In this document: positions 1 through 10,850 of the stretch, piece by piece | Layout of the letters: the number at the start of each line of letters is the position of its first letter | How positions within the stretch are numbered: position 1 is the stretch's first letter | Assembly (NCBI RefSeq): GCF_030652515.1 | Contig: NZ_JAUSAR010000010.1 | Location: 209,516-273,515 of the forward strand | DNA: 64,000 nt | Reading direction: 5' to 3' | From: Aquabacterium sp. | GTDB lineage: Bacteria; Pseudomonadota; Gammaproteobacteria; Burkholderiales; Burkholderiaceae_C | Program-made: the position numbers and the translations under genes | Notes under the pieces: generated by a model | The model's input: the letters and a program-made list of their open reading frames with translations, nothing else | What the model was told of the DNA's origin: nothing | Databases searched by the model: none

Positions 1-2
1 AG

Positions 3-419
3 ACCCGGTGGCGACTGGGCGCGCAGATCACCAGCCAGCCGCTGGTGGGGGGCGAACAGTTCTCGATTGGCGGCACGGACTCGGTGCGCGGCTACTACGA
101 GGCCGAAGCCATTGGCGACGTGGGGGTGCACACCGGCGTCGAGCTGCGCACCCCCAATGTGGCCAAGCGAGAAGGGTATGGGCTCAGCGCTCTGGACGAG
201 TTGCAAGGGCTGGCGTTTGTTGAAGGCGGCCTGGTGCGCACCTTCAACCCTGGCTTTGCCTACGCCCGAACGGGCCTGGCCTCGGTAGGAGTGGGCCTGA
301 AGTTCAGGGCCCGCAAGGTGTTCAGCGCCCAGGTGGACCTGGCCTGGCCCCTGCGCGCCACCGACGCCACCAAGAAAAACGATCCCCGTGTGCATGCCCG
401 CTTGGGCCTTGATTTTTAA
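3..419 (+). CDS. TpsB/FhaC-family outer-membrane transporter, C-terminal fragment
   Basis: The 3' end of a ShlB/FhaC/HecB-type two-partner secretion transporter. The 5' part lies outside the window, so POTRA domains and start cannot be judged. About 138 residues are visible. They include FSIGGTDSVRGYYEAE, the conserved F-x-x-GG-x-x-SVRGY segment near the end of TpsB barrels, then alternating beta-strands and a final residue F, typical of outer-membrane barrels recognised by BAM. Family members bind the TPS domain of a TpsA exoprotein in the periplasm and export it. The giant TpsA gene starts 48 bases downstream, so this is very likely its dedicated transporter and the first visible gene of the operon. 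Confidence 0.9.
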   Translation, partial: TRWRLGAQITSQPLVGGEQFSIGGTDSVRGYYEAEAIGDVGVHTGVELRTPNVAKREGYGLSALDELQGLAFVEGGLVRTFNPGFAYARTGLASVGVGLKFRARKVFSAQVDLAWPLRATDATKKNDPRVHARLGLDF

Positions 420-466
420 GCTTGCCCGCCGTTCGCCTGTTGTTTGCTGTTGACCCGAGATTTGCC

Positions 467-3400
467 ATGACCACCTCACGCCACCCCCGCCGCCGCACTG
501 CGCCTGCCACCTTGCCTCGTCTGCGTCCGCTGGCCTGGGCCGTGGCGGTGTTGATGGGACCAGCTTGGGGTGCGCCGGGCTTGCAAGAGATTCCGGTGAA
601 GTCCGATGTCTGGATCAAGCCTGGGCAAGGGGCCGGAAGCTATGTGGTGAACCAAGGGCTCAACTCCGTGACAGCCACGGTGCAGCAGGTCAGCCGGCGC
701 GCCATCTACAACTGGAAGTCGTTCAACATCGGTGCCAATGCCACCGTCAATTTCGACATGCAGGGTGGGGCGGGCTCCAGTGCGTTGAACCGCATCCACG
801 ATCAGAACCCCAGCCAGATCTTTGGCAAGCTCAATGCCAATGGCGAGGTGCTGCTGATCAACCGCAACGGGATCATCTTTGGCAAGGGCGCTCAGGTCAA
901 TGTGCAGGGCTTGATCGCTTCCACCCTGGACATCAATGACGACGTGTTCTTGGGGGGCTTCACCACCATCGACACTATCAATCCGACCTTTGAGTGGAAG
1001 GATGCCGAGGGTGTGGCGACCTATGCGCCAGAGGATAACTTTGTGAGGGTGGAGGCGGGTGCGGAGATCACCACGGCTTCCGGGGGGCGGGTGTTCCTGA
1101 TGGCGCCCAAGGTTGAGAATGCGGGCGAGATCACCACGCCGGGTGGGCAGACCGTGCTGGCGGGGGGTGAGAAGGTCTGGTTGAAATCGCCTGACAAGGG
1201 AGCCATCTATGCTTCGGAGGCCAACCCCAAGTTCACAGCCACGCGCGGATTGCTGGTGGAGGTGTCGGGTGCGGGTAGCGCTACCAACCTGGGCAAGATC
1301 CTGGCCCAGAAGGGCAATATCACCTTGGTGGGCTATGCCGTGCGCAATGCCGGAAAGCTGCAAGCCACCACCTCGGCCACGTCCAATGGGTCGGTCTTTC
1401 TGCAGGCTCGCCGGGTGACCGAAACGCCCGCGGCGAACAAGCCAGTGATGGCAGACCAGGGGGGGCAACTGACCTTGGCGGAAGGCAGCCGCATCGAGAT
1501 CACACCCGACAACAGTGAGGCCTATGACAGCAACAGCACCTTCACGCGGTCGCGGGTCCACCTGTCTGGCCAGACCATCTCCCTGGAGCAGGGCAGTGCT
1601 ATCTTGGCCCAGGGCGGCATGGTCGATGTGCGTGCGGAGGACAGGCCCAGCTATACCAGCAGATCCGTCGCGTTCGAAGGCGCGATAGGAGATGACGGGG
1701 CTGATCCGTTCATTGGCGCGGGGGCGGCGCCTTCAACCACCGCCCGCGTTGTGTTGGGCAAGGACGTGGTGATTGATGTGTCCGGCACCACGGACACCAC
1801 GGTGGGCGTGGACCGAAACTTTGTGACCACCGAGCTGCTCGGCGCCACTGACCTGAAGGATTCGCCCTTGCAAAAGGGCGGTGCGCTTTACCCGGGTCTG
1901 GCACAGACCAAGCTTACCTTTGACATCCGTGATTCGGCCGCTGTCATCGGGCACACCAAAGACGATGCCGGCAGCAGCTACCTGTTGGGCGTGAAGAAAA
2001 CCGCGGGCGAACGCCTGGCGGATGCTGGCAGCGTGGTCCTGGCGTCCACGGGTGCGGTGGTCACGCACCAGGACAGCTTGGTCAATGTGTCGGGTGGTCA
2101 GGTGAACTACACCAGCGCCGTGGTCAAGCCCACGCAACTGCTGGGCGCAGATGGCAAGGTTTACACCGCCAACACCGCGACCAAGGATGTCCTGATCACG
2201 AAGGTGCTCACCAAGGCGGTCACCGACGACACCCGATTTGGCCCAGTCACCGCTCCGGGCACCAGCTTGCAGGGCCGTTTGGAAACGGGCTATGTGGAAG
2301 GCCGCGCGGGTGGTGAACTGGCCATCTTCGCGCCCAAGGTGGTGGCAACCGGGCAGGTCAAGGCGGGCACCGTGGCGGGCGAGCGACAGCGCCTGGGCAA
2401 AGACAAGCTGGCCATCGCCTCGGCGATCAGGCTGGGGTCGTTGAAGATGATGAACGCTTCCAGCGCCAATGCCATCTTGCAAGGCATGACCATCACCGCG
2501 GATGCGCAACCCTTGTCCCCAGATTTTTGGGACGATGCCATCGAAGGCGAGATCACCGGGGGCAACCGCGTGTCGGCGGCGACCCTCAATGCCAGCGGTG
2601 CAGGCGTGATCGAAGTAGCGTCGGAAGGGTCCATCACTGTGAGCGACGGCGCTGATCTTCGCTTGGCCGATGCAGCGCAGCTGACCTTGCGTTCGCGGGC
2701 CATGGCTCCTGGTGATGGCATCTCGTTGGGCGGCAACATCACAGGCCGTGGCGCCAGTGTCAACGTGAGTTTGGTTCCGGTGTCGGTCGACATTCAAGCC
2801 GGAAGCATCACGCTCAAGTCCGGCAAGACGATTGACGTCGCCGGCAACTTTGTGAATCGCCAAGTTGGCGGTGCGAACCAACAAGCCGCGTGGGCAGGTG
2901 GCAACGTGACGCTGGCGTCGGCGGGTGGCCTTGACCTTCAGGATGGCAGTGCCATCAACGTGTCGGGAGGCGCCACGGTGTCTTCAACGGGCGCGATGGT
3001 GGGGACCCGGGCCGGGGCCATCATCCTTGAATCACAAAATGCTGTGGGATCTGAGCAGCCCTTGTTCGGGGATGTTCACCTGGGGGCCACCTTGCTGGGC
3101 CAGCAGATGGTCAACACCGCAAAGTCGCTGAACGACAGCAGCCGAAGCGACGCGGAAAGCGGCAAGCTGCGCATCAAGGTGGGCGATGTCCGCGTGGTGG
3201 CCGCTGACGGTGGCCCTGCCATCCGTGAAGGCCTCACCCAGGATGGCATGACGATCAGCACGGATCTTTTCTCGCAAGGGGGCTTCAGGAACTTTGACCT
3301 GGAAGGTGTGCGCCATCTGGACGTGGCTGGCAATGCCGTCATCGATCCGCAGGTCAGGCAATGGACGCCCAAAGCCAGTGCGGCATGGGCTGCTTCGGGC

Positions 3401-6400
3401 AGCGCGATGAATGCCGTGACGACGGCGGTGGTGAACCCGCAGGGGCAGCGTCCTTCAGTGAACCTCAGCCTGTCCTCCAAAGGCCATCTGCCCAATGATG
3501 CGGCTAACATGCCAGACAACGGCAGCTTGACATTGAACGCTGGCAGCCAGATCAAGCTGGGCCCCAAGAGCGCGGTCAACCTGACGGGGGGCAACGAGTT
3601 GCTGGTCAATGGTCTGGTGCAAGCCGCGGGTGGGAAAATCGCCCTGGACATGGTCGGCATGCCCAATGACAAGGATAGAACTGTCTCGGAGAAGTATGTC
3701 GGGCGGTATCAGCTCGGCAGCACGGCGGTCCTCGACGTGTCGGGTACCACCGTGCTCAAGCCGAGCAGCAACGGGTTGCGCCAAGGTGAGGTCCTGAATG
3801 GCGGCAGCATTAGCCTGGGGCTGACTTCAGGCACCGGCAGTGTCGTGACGGTGGCGCAGGGCGCCAAGCTCAAGGCCAACGGCGCCATCGACCAGTTGTA
3901 CGTGAGCCTGCCTTCGGTGAGTGGCGGCACCGTCACCCAACGGCAAGCCGTGGCCAGCGATGGCGGCAGCATCAGCGTGGTCGCTGGTGCGGGGGGAGGT
4001 GTGCTGGCGGGCGATCTGCAAGCCAAGGCTGGTGGTGCGCAGGCCATGGGCGGCACCTTGTCCGTGAGCAGCACGGAGACCGTGCGCCTGCAAACGGGGT
4101 TGGTGGATGACCAGCAAGCCACTGAGGCAGGCGTCATCACGGTGTCGGCCGACATGGTGAGACAGGGCGGCTTTGCCGACCTCAAGCTCAAAGCCAGAGA
4201 GCACATCGAGCTGAAGGGTGCCGTGGACTTGGCCATGCGCCGCAACCTGGTGCTTGATGCGCCCGTGTTGATGGCCAAGGATGCAGCGCAGTCGCTGCTG
4301 AAAGCGGCCTCCGTTCTGGCATGGACCAGCACCACCAATGGCCAGCCCGCCGCGGGCGAAGGTGTGGGGGCCTGGTTGACCTTGCAGGGCGGATTGCTGG
4401 ACCTGTCAGGTCAAGTGGCCACGGATGGCGTCAGCCAGTTGACCCTGGTGGGTGATCAGGAAGTTCGTCTGCGAACCTTGGCCGCGGGCGCGGGGGGCGG
4501 GGGATTGACCACGGCGGCCGATGTCGTGATCAAGAGCCCGCAGTTGGTGGGCAGTACCGGCAGCAGCTACACGCTGGATGCATCAGGCCATGCCTTGTCC
4601 ATCGAGGGCGGTCGGCCTGCCGCAGCGTCACCTTTGTCTGTCGGCGCCAGCCTGGCGTTCAAGGCAGCCACCATCGACCAGCGGGGCACCATCCAGGCCC
4701 CCTTTGGCCAGATCACCTTGAGCGCCACCGAGCGTGTGACCTTGCACGAAGGCAGTGTGACCTCGGTGTCGGGCGATGGGATCACCGCGCCATACGGCAC
4801 CACCACGGGTGGTCAGGACACCTGGCAGGTCAACGGCCAGACCATTGACCGTTTGCCGGAGAAGACCATCACCGTGGAGGCACCCGGTCAGTTGGTGGAG
4901 TTGAAGGCGGGTTCCACACTGGACCTCTCTGCAGGGGGCAAAGTGGTCGCGTGGGAGTTCGTGGCCGGGCCCAATGGCTCCAAGGACGTTTTCACAGGCA
5001 GCTTTGACACCACGGGCACCTTTGCCGTGGTGCCGACGGTCAAAGGCTACGCTCCGATTGACGCTCAGTTGCTGAGCGACACCGCCGGGGTCAACGACTT
5101 GCTGGGCTTCAACACCGCGCGCCAGATCACCTTCGGGGCTGGTGGGCCTCTGCCGGCGGGTACTTACACTGTCCTGCCAGCCCGCTATGCATTGCTGCCG
5201 GGGGCCTTCCTGGTCCGACCCAGCAGCAAGGCCAACCTGGCCGTGGGGCAGAGCGTGACACAGCCCATTGGATCCACCTTGGTGGGCGCGACGCTGAGCA
5301 CCTTGGGTGCCGGGCCATCTGCTGCTGCACCGGCGACCTACGAGGTCATGGCGCAAGCCGTGGCCAGACGCTCCAGTGAAATCCGTGAAGCCAACGCCGA
5401 CACCTTCTTCGCAGGCAAAGCGGCGGCGGCTGACCAGGCTGCACCACGGGGCACGGCCCAAGGCGGCACGCTCAACCTGGCGGCCACGCGTTTGAGCCTG
5501 GAGGGCCGAGCGCTCTTCAAGAGCGGTGGGGAGTTGAACATCTCTTCCGACAAGATCCGCGTGGTGAGCGATGGCACAGCGGCCAATGTGGCCGCGACCA
5601 ACCATCCTGATGCGCTGATTCTGACGGCGGACCAACTCAATGCCACCGGTGCCGGTTCGTTGATGCTGGGCGGCACGCGCCAAGGGCAGAGCACCACGGT
5701 GGCCAGTGGCGATGCATCGGGCGGGGCTCGCCAGACGGTGGTGTCCGCCTCCGACGTGGTCATTGACCAGGACGTGAGCCTGCATGCAGGCGCAGACATC
5801 ATTCTGGCCGCCAACGGCAAGGTCTTGGTGGCCGATGGCGCCCAGATCGAATCCCGGGGAACAGGGGCTTCGGAAGCCCTGGCCTTTGAGGGGGATGGTG
5901 CCTTGGTGCGCGTCAGCGCGGACAGTTCCGCCACCAGCGCGCGCACCAACACCCTCCGAGAAAAGGGCGAGGTCGTGCTGGGCGAGGGCGTGATCCTCAA
6001 GGGAGGTGCCGTGACCGTGGAGGCGACACAACGCACCGAGGTGGCAGGTACCGCCAAGCTCGCGGGCGACAGCTTGACCCTGGGGGCCGGCCGCATGGCA
6101 GTGGGCGATGGCGCGGCACAATCGCTGGCCGATGCCGGCGACACCAGCACACTGCTGTTGAACCCCACCTTGACAGCGCAGTTGTCCGCGGCCAAAGCTT
6201 TGACCTTGCGCAGCTTCGATGGCATTGACTTCATCGGGCAGGCTCAGTTGGGAAGCGCGAATCAAAGCCGCCTGACCTTGGATTCGGCTGCCTTGCGAGT
6301 GCTTGATGGCCCCAGTGGTCAGCCTTCGGTGGCGCATGTTCAGGCCGGCAGTGTCAGTTGGACCAACACCAGTGGCAGCAGTGCGGTCGCGGCAGAGGCG

Positions 6401-9400
6401 GGCACCGTGGGCAGCCGTTTGACGCTGTCGGCCACCGGCCAAGGTGGTGCGGATGGCCATGTGCGTTTGGGCAGTGGCACGCTGGCCATGTCGGGCGCTG
6501 AAACCAATCGCATTGAAGCGGCTGGCAGCGTCGTGGTGCAAAGCCGACGCCAGGCAGTGACCAACACGCAGGATCAGGTGGTCTCCACCACCCCGGTGGT
6601 CACGCAACTCAGTAGCACGGGTAACCTCACGTTGCAGGCCAAGTCCATCACCACGCGCACGGGTGACAACGGTGAGATCGCGGCGCAAGGGGCTTTGAGG
6701 ATTGAACGACCTGGTGATGCCACTGGCAAGCTGGCGGCCACCGCTGGCTCGGGGGGGCGATTGACCCTCAAAGGCCAAAGCATTGAGCAAGCGGGCACGG
6801 TCGAACTGTCATCGGGGGCCTTGCGTTTGCAAGCCAGTGGCGTTGACGGCCAGGATGCCATCACCTTTGGAGCTGGATCCATCACCAACCTGGCGGGGCG
6901 CAGCAAGGTGATGGACGGCATCACGGTGGCCACGCCCGGCGGAGACTTGAGCGCCACGGCGGCCGCAGGGCACATCCGCTTGAACGAAGGCAGCGTGATC
7001 GATGTCTCGGCAGGGACTGGCGCCGCAGGCATCAGCGCTGGCAGCGTCACCCTGAGCGCGCCCACAGGACAGGTCAGCCTGGACGGGACCATCAAGGCCT
7101 CGGCAGGGGTGGGGCAGACCGGTGGCAGCTTGTCGATTGACAGCCTGGAGGCCGTGGACCTGGCCAAGCTGGCCAGCCGCATCGCGGCGCAGCAAACAGC
7201 CCAGCAGCGCAATTTCAGCCAGGCCTTGACTGTGCGGCAGCGCGCGGGTGACATGACGGTGGGCTCGGAAACGACCCTGCGCGCGGCCGACATCAAGCTG
7301 GTCAGCGATGGCGGTGCCTTGACCGTCAACGGGCAACTGGACGCCAGCGGCGCCCAGGCCGGATCGATCAAGCTGGCTGCCAAGGGCGACGTGATCCTGG
7401 TCGGCAGCGAGGGCCAACTCGCTGCCATCAAGGCGAGCGCCACGCAGGCTGGTGCCCAGGGTGGCGAGCTGACCATTCACAGCGATGGCGGATCGATCGG
7501 CCTTCGTCAGGATGCCGTGGTGGACCTGAGCGGCGGCGCGGCAGGCCAGGGTGGTCAGGTGGATCTGCGGGCGGTGCGCACAGCGGGCAATGAGGTGCCC
7601 ATCGAAGCCATCGCCAGCCAGATGACGGGTGTTGACCGCATCACGGTGGAGGGCGTCAAGGTCTACCAACAAAGCACGATCAACCAGACCTTCATCGACA
7701 AGGTCAAATCCGATAACACTTCGTTCATCGGTGCCACGGGCCAGAACGCCAGCAAGATCGTGGACCGCCTGGCATCGGTCAACATCGACCTGGCCACCAA
7801 GCTGGCGGTGCGCTCGGGCGCTGAAGTGCGCAGCACGGGCGACATGACCGTCTCGGCCGACTGGAATCTGCTGAGCTTCAATGCCAATGGCACCGTCAAG
7901 CCCACTGGCAACGGCCAGCCCATGAACCTGACCTTGCGGGCGCAAGGAGATCTGAAGGTTCAGGCCAGCTTGAGTGATGGCTTCCGCTCCTCGGGCACCA
8001 GCGCCACGACGGCGGCCAAGGTGGCCCCCTTGGGGTTGATCACCCCTGGGGAGGGCGCTGACCTGACCTTGGTGGCGGGGGCGGATTTGGGTTCGTCTGA
8101 TGTGACCGCCATCAAGCCTGTTCTGACGGGTGACGATGCCGCCAGTGCCAAGGGCAACGTCATCATCGGCGCGACCAACAAGGACGTGTTGGTTCGCACC
8201 ACCACCGGGGACATTGCGGTTGCCGCGAGCCAGAAGGTGCAACTGCTCAACGACCGGGCGGTGGTGTACACCACAGGACGTGTGGCCACGGAGGCCGAGG
8301 TGGGCAGCCCGGTTGCACCGCCTGTGAATGCGCTCAACAATGGCCTGTTCATCGGCGAAGGGTCCGGCTTCAACCTGGTGCGTCAGGGCCTGTACCTGAC
8401 GGACGCTGGCAGCGTGCAGCTCACAGCGGGCAGCGATGTTGAATCGTTGGCAACGGGCGCCGCGCAGTACGGCACCGAATGGTGGTGGCGCGCCGGTGGC
8501 ACCGTGGACGAAAAATTCGACCTGACCTGGTTCAGCCGCTACGACAAGTTCCAGCAAGGCATTGCCAGCTTTGGCGGGGGTGATGTTCGCGTGCAGGCTG
8601 GCGGCAGTGTCAGGAACATCGGGGTGTCGTCGGCCAGCAGTGGCTACGTGAACGCTGAAACTGGCACCACCACGCAGTTCGCGGGCGGCGCGGTGGCGAT
8701 CAAGGCCGCTGACGACGTCGAAGGCGTGTTCATCCATGCGGGTGGTGCCAGCCTGAACGTGGCCGCAGGTCGGGACATCAAGGCCAGCCCGACGCGTGCG
8801 GCGCCGCAGATCCACTACCAGGACACGTCGGCCAGCATCTGGTCTCGTCAGATGCTGAAGCTGGGCGCGATCACCGAGGTGGGCTCCGTGAACTCGGCCA
8901 GGCAGAACAAGGCCAAGTCGAGCTTCCAGGTGGTGGGCTTGGCCCCGAATGCGAGCATGGCCGTGCTGTCTTCTGGTGGAGATGTTTTGTTGAGTTCTGA
9001 ATTGCCCGCCAACGGCGAGGTGATACAGAGCACGGACCTTGGCGTGGCACACCTTTTCCCCAAGGTCACTCAGGTGGCCGCGCCCGAGGGCGCCCTGCAA
9101 GTGGCCACGCTGAACCAGGCCAGCGGCACGGGTGCCGACTTGAGTCTGTTGGCGCAGGGGGCACTTCAGGTGGACAAACTGCGGGTCAAGGTCCTTGATT
9201 CCGGCGACACGCCGACCGTCCTCCTTGTGCGAAACGACAAAGGTGGCGACGGCCCTTCGGATCTGACCTCGGTTTTCCTGCAGAAGGCATTCGAGCTCGG
9301 GTCGAGAGAGCCGGTGCGGCTCCTGTCGGAGACTGGATCCGTGTCCTTGAACGAGGCGCTCGTGAGTAACCCGGTCCGGGTGGTGGCCGCCAAAGACATC

Positions 9401-10798
9401 ACCGCAGGGTCTGTGGTGCTGCAGCACCAATCGGACCAGGAGCTGTCGCTGATCCAGGCGGGACGTGATGTGAACCTCATCACCAGCGCGACGGGCTTGA
9501 AGACGCACGGACCGGGTGACGTGGTGGCGGCTGCGGGCCGTCATCTGAACGTGCTCGCGGTGCCAGGTGTCACCGCTCTGGGCAACCGCGAGAACGACTT
9601 GCTGCCCGAAGGCAGTGCCAACCTCACCTTGTTGGCTGGCGTGGACTTGGCCTCCGGGCAGAACTATGGCAAGGCCGCGCAAGACCATTACGAGTTGCTC
9701 GGCGTGGCCGGTATCGGCAAGCTGTCGGGCACGGCCGAAGAGCGGCGAACGCAAGCCTTGGCTTTGGCTGCAGAGATGGGCCTGGACGGTGCCGAACTCA
9801 GGACTTTTGTTCAACACCGACTGATGTTAGAGAAGGCCCCCACGCTGGCCGAGGCCCTGGTGGCTTTTGACGGCATGCCTGTGGAGCAAAAGCTGTTGTT
9901 CATCAACCGCAAGCTGACGGCGGACGTGCGCCAAGCGGGCCGAGCGGCCGCGGTGGCCGCCGATCAGCAAGCCAAGGACCTGGCCTATTTGCCGGGCTAC
10001 CAGGCCATTGATGCCGTGTTCCCTGGTTTGACCGACGGCAAGGCCACGGCCAACGTGCTGATGGGCGCCAGTCAGGTCAAGACTTTGCAGAACAGCCCCA
10101 TCACGGTGATGGCGCCCGGCGGCGGCATCAACGTGGGCCAGTTGAGCGGCAGCGATCTCAGCGCCGCGCCTGAACTGGGCATCGTCACCACCTCGGGCGG
10201 CAACATCACAACCCTGGTGCGCGACAACATCGACATCAACCAGTCGCGCATCTTCACGGTGGCCAAGGGCGATTTGTTGCTGTGGTCTTCCAAGGGCAAC
10301 ATCGATGCGGGTCGTGGTGCCAAGACCGTGACGGGCGCACCGCCGCCGGTCTTCCGCCTGGAAAACGGGCAGTTTGTGGTCGACACCTCCGGATCGTTCT
10401 CGGGCAGTGGCATTGCCGCCTTGGACGAAGACAGCGCCCTTGACCTGTTCGCGCCGCGCGGTGAAATCAACGCGGGCGATGCCGGCATCAAGGCCGTCGG
10501 TGCCTTGTTCCTGACGGCGATGCAAATCGTCGGCGTAGACAACATCGCCGCAGGCGGCCCGTCCATCGGCGTGCCCGCTGCCCCTCCCGTCGGCAACGCC
10601 GCCACCAACGTCGGCTCCCTGGGCCAATCCGCCACCGCGGCCGGCAACGACGCTGGCGAAAACAGCGCCTCCAAACGACGCAACCGACGCCAGGTGTTGC
10701 TGGAGCTGTTGGGTTTCGGTGGCGAATTACCCGACCCAGCCGCCGGTTGTCGTGATGGTGTCACGCAAGAAGGCGATTGTGCTGACTCTGTGAAGTGA
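467..10798 (+). CDS. giant filamentous hemagglutinin-family TpsA adhesin (3443 aa)
   Basis: Secreted partner of the upstream TpsB. I chose the ATG at 467 because it gives a normal signal peptide: an Arg-rich n-region, then LAWAVAVLMGPAWGAPG. An in-frame TTG at 422 only adds 15 residues. The mature N-terminus is a TPS/hemagglutination-activity domain with NWKSFNIG, IFGKLNANGEVLLINRNGIIFG (about residues 80-150) and ASTLDI. Thousands of residues of repetitive beta-helix sequence rich in Gly, Ser, Thr, Val and Ala follow. The C-terminal ~1100 residues resemble the DUF3739-type filamentous hemagglutinin family, with LLLWSSKGNIDAGRGAKT and DLFAPRGEINAGDAGI. Reading the whole protein I find only two cysteines, C3428 and C3438, within the last 16 residues. 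No frameshift is seen. Likely a surface adhesin or matrix protein; its ligand is unknown. Confidence 0.93.
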   Translation: MTTSRHPRRRTAPATLPRLRPLAWAVAVLMGPAWGAPGLQEIPVKSDVWIKPGQGAGSYVVNQGLNSVTATVQQVSRRAIYNWKSFNIGANATVNFDMQGGAGSSALNRIHDQNPSQIFGKLNANGEVLLINRNGIIFGKGAQVNVQGLIASTLDINDDVFLGGFTTIDTINPTFEWKDAEGVATYAPEDNFVRVEAGAEITTASGGRVFLMAPKVENAGEITTPGGQTVLAGGEKVWLKSPDKGAIYASEANPKFTATRGLLVEVSGAGSATNLGKILAQKGNITLVGYAVRNAGKLQATTSATSNGSVFLQARRVTETPAANKPVMADQGGQLTLAEGSRIEITPDNSEAYDSNSTFTRSRVHLSGQTISLEQGSAILAQGGMVDVRAEDRPSYTSRSVAFEGAIGDDGADPFIGAGAAPSTTARVVLGKDVVIDVSGTTDTTVGVDRNFVTTELLGATDLKDSPLQKGGALYPGLAQTKLTFDIRDSAAVIGHTKDDAGSSYLLGVKKTAGERLADAGSVVLASTGAVVTHQDSLVNVSGGQVNYTSAVVKPTQLLGADGKVYTANTATKDVLITKVLTKAVTDDTRFGPVTAPGTSLQGRLETGYVEGRAGGELAIFAPKVVATGQVKAGTVAGERQRLGKDKLAIASAIRLGSLKMMNASSANAILQGMTITADAQPLSPDFWDDAIEGEITGGNRVSAATLNASGAGVIEVASEGSITVSDGADLRLADAAQLTLRSRAMAPGDGISLGGNITGRGASVNVSLVPVSVDIQAGSITLKSGKTIDVAGNFVNRQVGGANQQAAWAGGNVTLASAGGLDLQDGSAINVSGGATVSSTGAMVGTRAGAIILESQNAVGSEQPLFGDVHLGATLLGQQMVNTAKSLNDSSRSDAESGKLRIKVGDVRVVAADGGPAIREGLTQDGMTISTDLFSQGGFRNFDLEGVRHLDVAGNAVIDPQVRQWTPKASAAWAASGSAMNAVTTAVVNPQGQRPSVNLSLSSKGHLPNDAANMPDNGSLTLNAGSQIKLGPKSAVNLTGGNELLVNGLVQAAGGKIALDMVGMPNDKDRTVSEKYVGRYQLGSTAVLDVSGTTVLKPSSNGLRQGEVLNGGSISLGLTSGTGSVVTVAQGAKLKANGAIDQLYVSLPSVSGGTVTQRQAVASDGGSISVVAGAGGGVLAGDLQAKAGGAQAMGGTLSVSSTETVRLQTGLVDDQQATEAGVITVSADMVRQGGFADLKLKAREHIELKGAVDLAMRRNLVLDAPVLMAKDAAQSLLKAASVLAWTSTTNGQPAAGEGVGAWLTLQGGLLDLSGQVATDGVSQLTLVGDQEVRLRTLAAGAGGGGLTTAADVVIKSPQLVGSTGSSYTLDASGHALSIEGGRPAAASPLSVGASLAFKAATIDQRGTIQAPFGQITLSATERVTLHEGSVTSVSGDGITAPYGTTTGGQDTWQVNGQTIDRLPEKTITVEAPGQLVELKAGSTLDLSAGGKVVAWEFVAGPNGSKDVFTGSFDTTGTFAVVPTVKGYAPIDAQLLSDTAGVNDLLGFNTARQITFGAGGPLPAGTYTVLPARYALLPGAFLVRPSSKANLAVGQSVTQPIGSTLVGATLSTLGAGPSAAAPATYEVMAQAVARRSSEIREANADTFFAGKAAAADQAAPRGTAQGGTLNLAATRLSLEGRALFKSGGELNISSDKIRVVSDGTAANVAATNHPDALILTADQLNATGAGSLMLGGTRQGQSTTVASGDASGGARQTVVSASDVVIDQDVSLHAGADIILAANGKVLVADGAQIESRGTGASEALAFEGDGALVRVSADSSATSARTNTLREKGEVVLGEGVILKGGAVTVEATQRTEVAGTAKLAGDSLTLGAGRMAVGDGAAQSLADAGDTSTLLLNPTLTAQLSAAKALTLRSFDGIDFIGQAQLGSANQSRLTLDSAALRVLDGPSGQPSVAHVQAGSVSWTNTSGSSAVAAEAGTVGSRLTLSATGQGGADGHVRLGSGTLAMSGAETNRIEAAGSVVVQSRRQAVTNTQDQVVSTTPVVTQLSSTGNLTLQAKSITTRTGDNGEIAAQGALRIERPGDATGKLAATAGSGGRLTLKGQSIEQAGTVELSSGALRLQASGVDGQDAITFGAGSITNLAGRSKVMDGITVATPGGDLSATAAAGHIRLNEGSVIDVSAGTGAAGISAGSVTLSAPTGQVSLDGTIKASAGVGQTGGSLSIDSLEAVDLAKLASRIAAQQTAQQRNFSQALTVRQRAGDMTVGSETTLRAADIKLVSDGGALTVNGQLDASGAQAGSIKLAAKGDVILVGSEGQLAAIKASATQAGAQGGELTIHSDGGSIGLRQDAVVDLSGGAAGQGGQVDLRAVRTAGNEVPIEAIASQMTGVDRITVEGVKVYQQSTINQTFIDKVKSDNTSFIGATGQNASKIVDRLASVNIDLATKLAVRSGAEVRSTGDMTVSADWNLLSFNANGTVKPTGNGQPMNLTLRAQGDLKVQASLSDGFRSSGTSATTAAKVAPLGLITPGEGADLTLVAGADLGSSDVTAIKPVLTGDDAASAKGNVIIGATNKDVLVRTTTGDIAVAASQKVQLLNDRAVVYTTGRVATEAEVGSPVAPPVNALNNGLFIGEGSGFNLVRQGLYLTDAGSVQLTAGSDVESLATGAAQYGTEWWWRAGGTVDEKFDLTWFSRYDKFQQGIASFGGGDVRVQAGGSVRNIGVSSASSGYVNAETGTTTQFAGGAVAIKAADDVEGVFIHAGGASLNVAAGRDIKASPTRAAPQIHYQDTSASIWSRQMLKLGAITEVGSVNSARQNKAKSSFQVVGLAPNASMAVLSSGGDVLLSSELPANGEVIQSTDLGVAHLFPKVTQVAAPEGALQVATLNQASGTGADLSLLAQGALQVDKLRVKVLDSGDTPTVLLVRNDKGGDGPSDLTSVFLQKAFELGSREPVRLLSETGSVSLNEALVSNPVRVVAAKDITAGSVVLQHQSDQELSLIQAGRDVNLITSATGLKTHGPGDVVAAAGRHLNVLAVPGVTALGNRENDLLPEGSANLTLLAGVDLASGQNYGKAAQDHYELLGVAGIGKLSGTAEERRTQALALAAEMGLDGAELRTFVQHRLMLEKAPTLAEALVAFDGMPVEQKLLFINRKLTADVRQAGRAAAVAADQQAKDLAYLPGYQAIDAVFPGLTDGKATANVLMGASQVKTLQNSPITVMAPGGGINVGQLSGSDLSAAPELGIVTTSGGNITTLVRDNIDINQSRIFTVAKGDLLLWSSKGNIDAGRGAKTVTGAPPPVFRLENGQFVVDTSGSFSGSGIAALDEDSALDLFAPRGEINAGDAGIKAVGALFLTAMQIVGVDNIAAGGPSIGVPAAPPVGNAATNVGSLGQSATAAGNDAGENSASKRRNRRQVLLELLGFGGELPDPAAGCRDGVTQEGDCADSVK

Positions 10799-10850
10799 GC
10801 CAATCGGCTCATCGCCGACTTCTCTCTTTTTGATTTGATGATTGATTGAA

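Noticed and set aside
6809..9817. Very long open frame (about 1000 codons) on the minus strand opposite the TpsA gene, with others opposite 1733-2884 and 4628-6790
   Set aside because: It lies fully inside a well-supported adhesin gene, has no ribosome-binding site, signal or family motif, and is rich in His, Arg, Gln and Gly as expected for shadow frames of a GC-rich gene.
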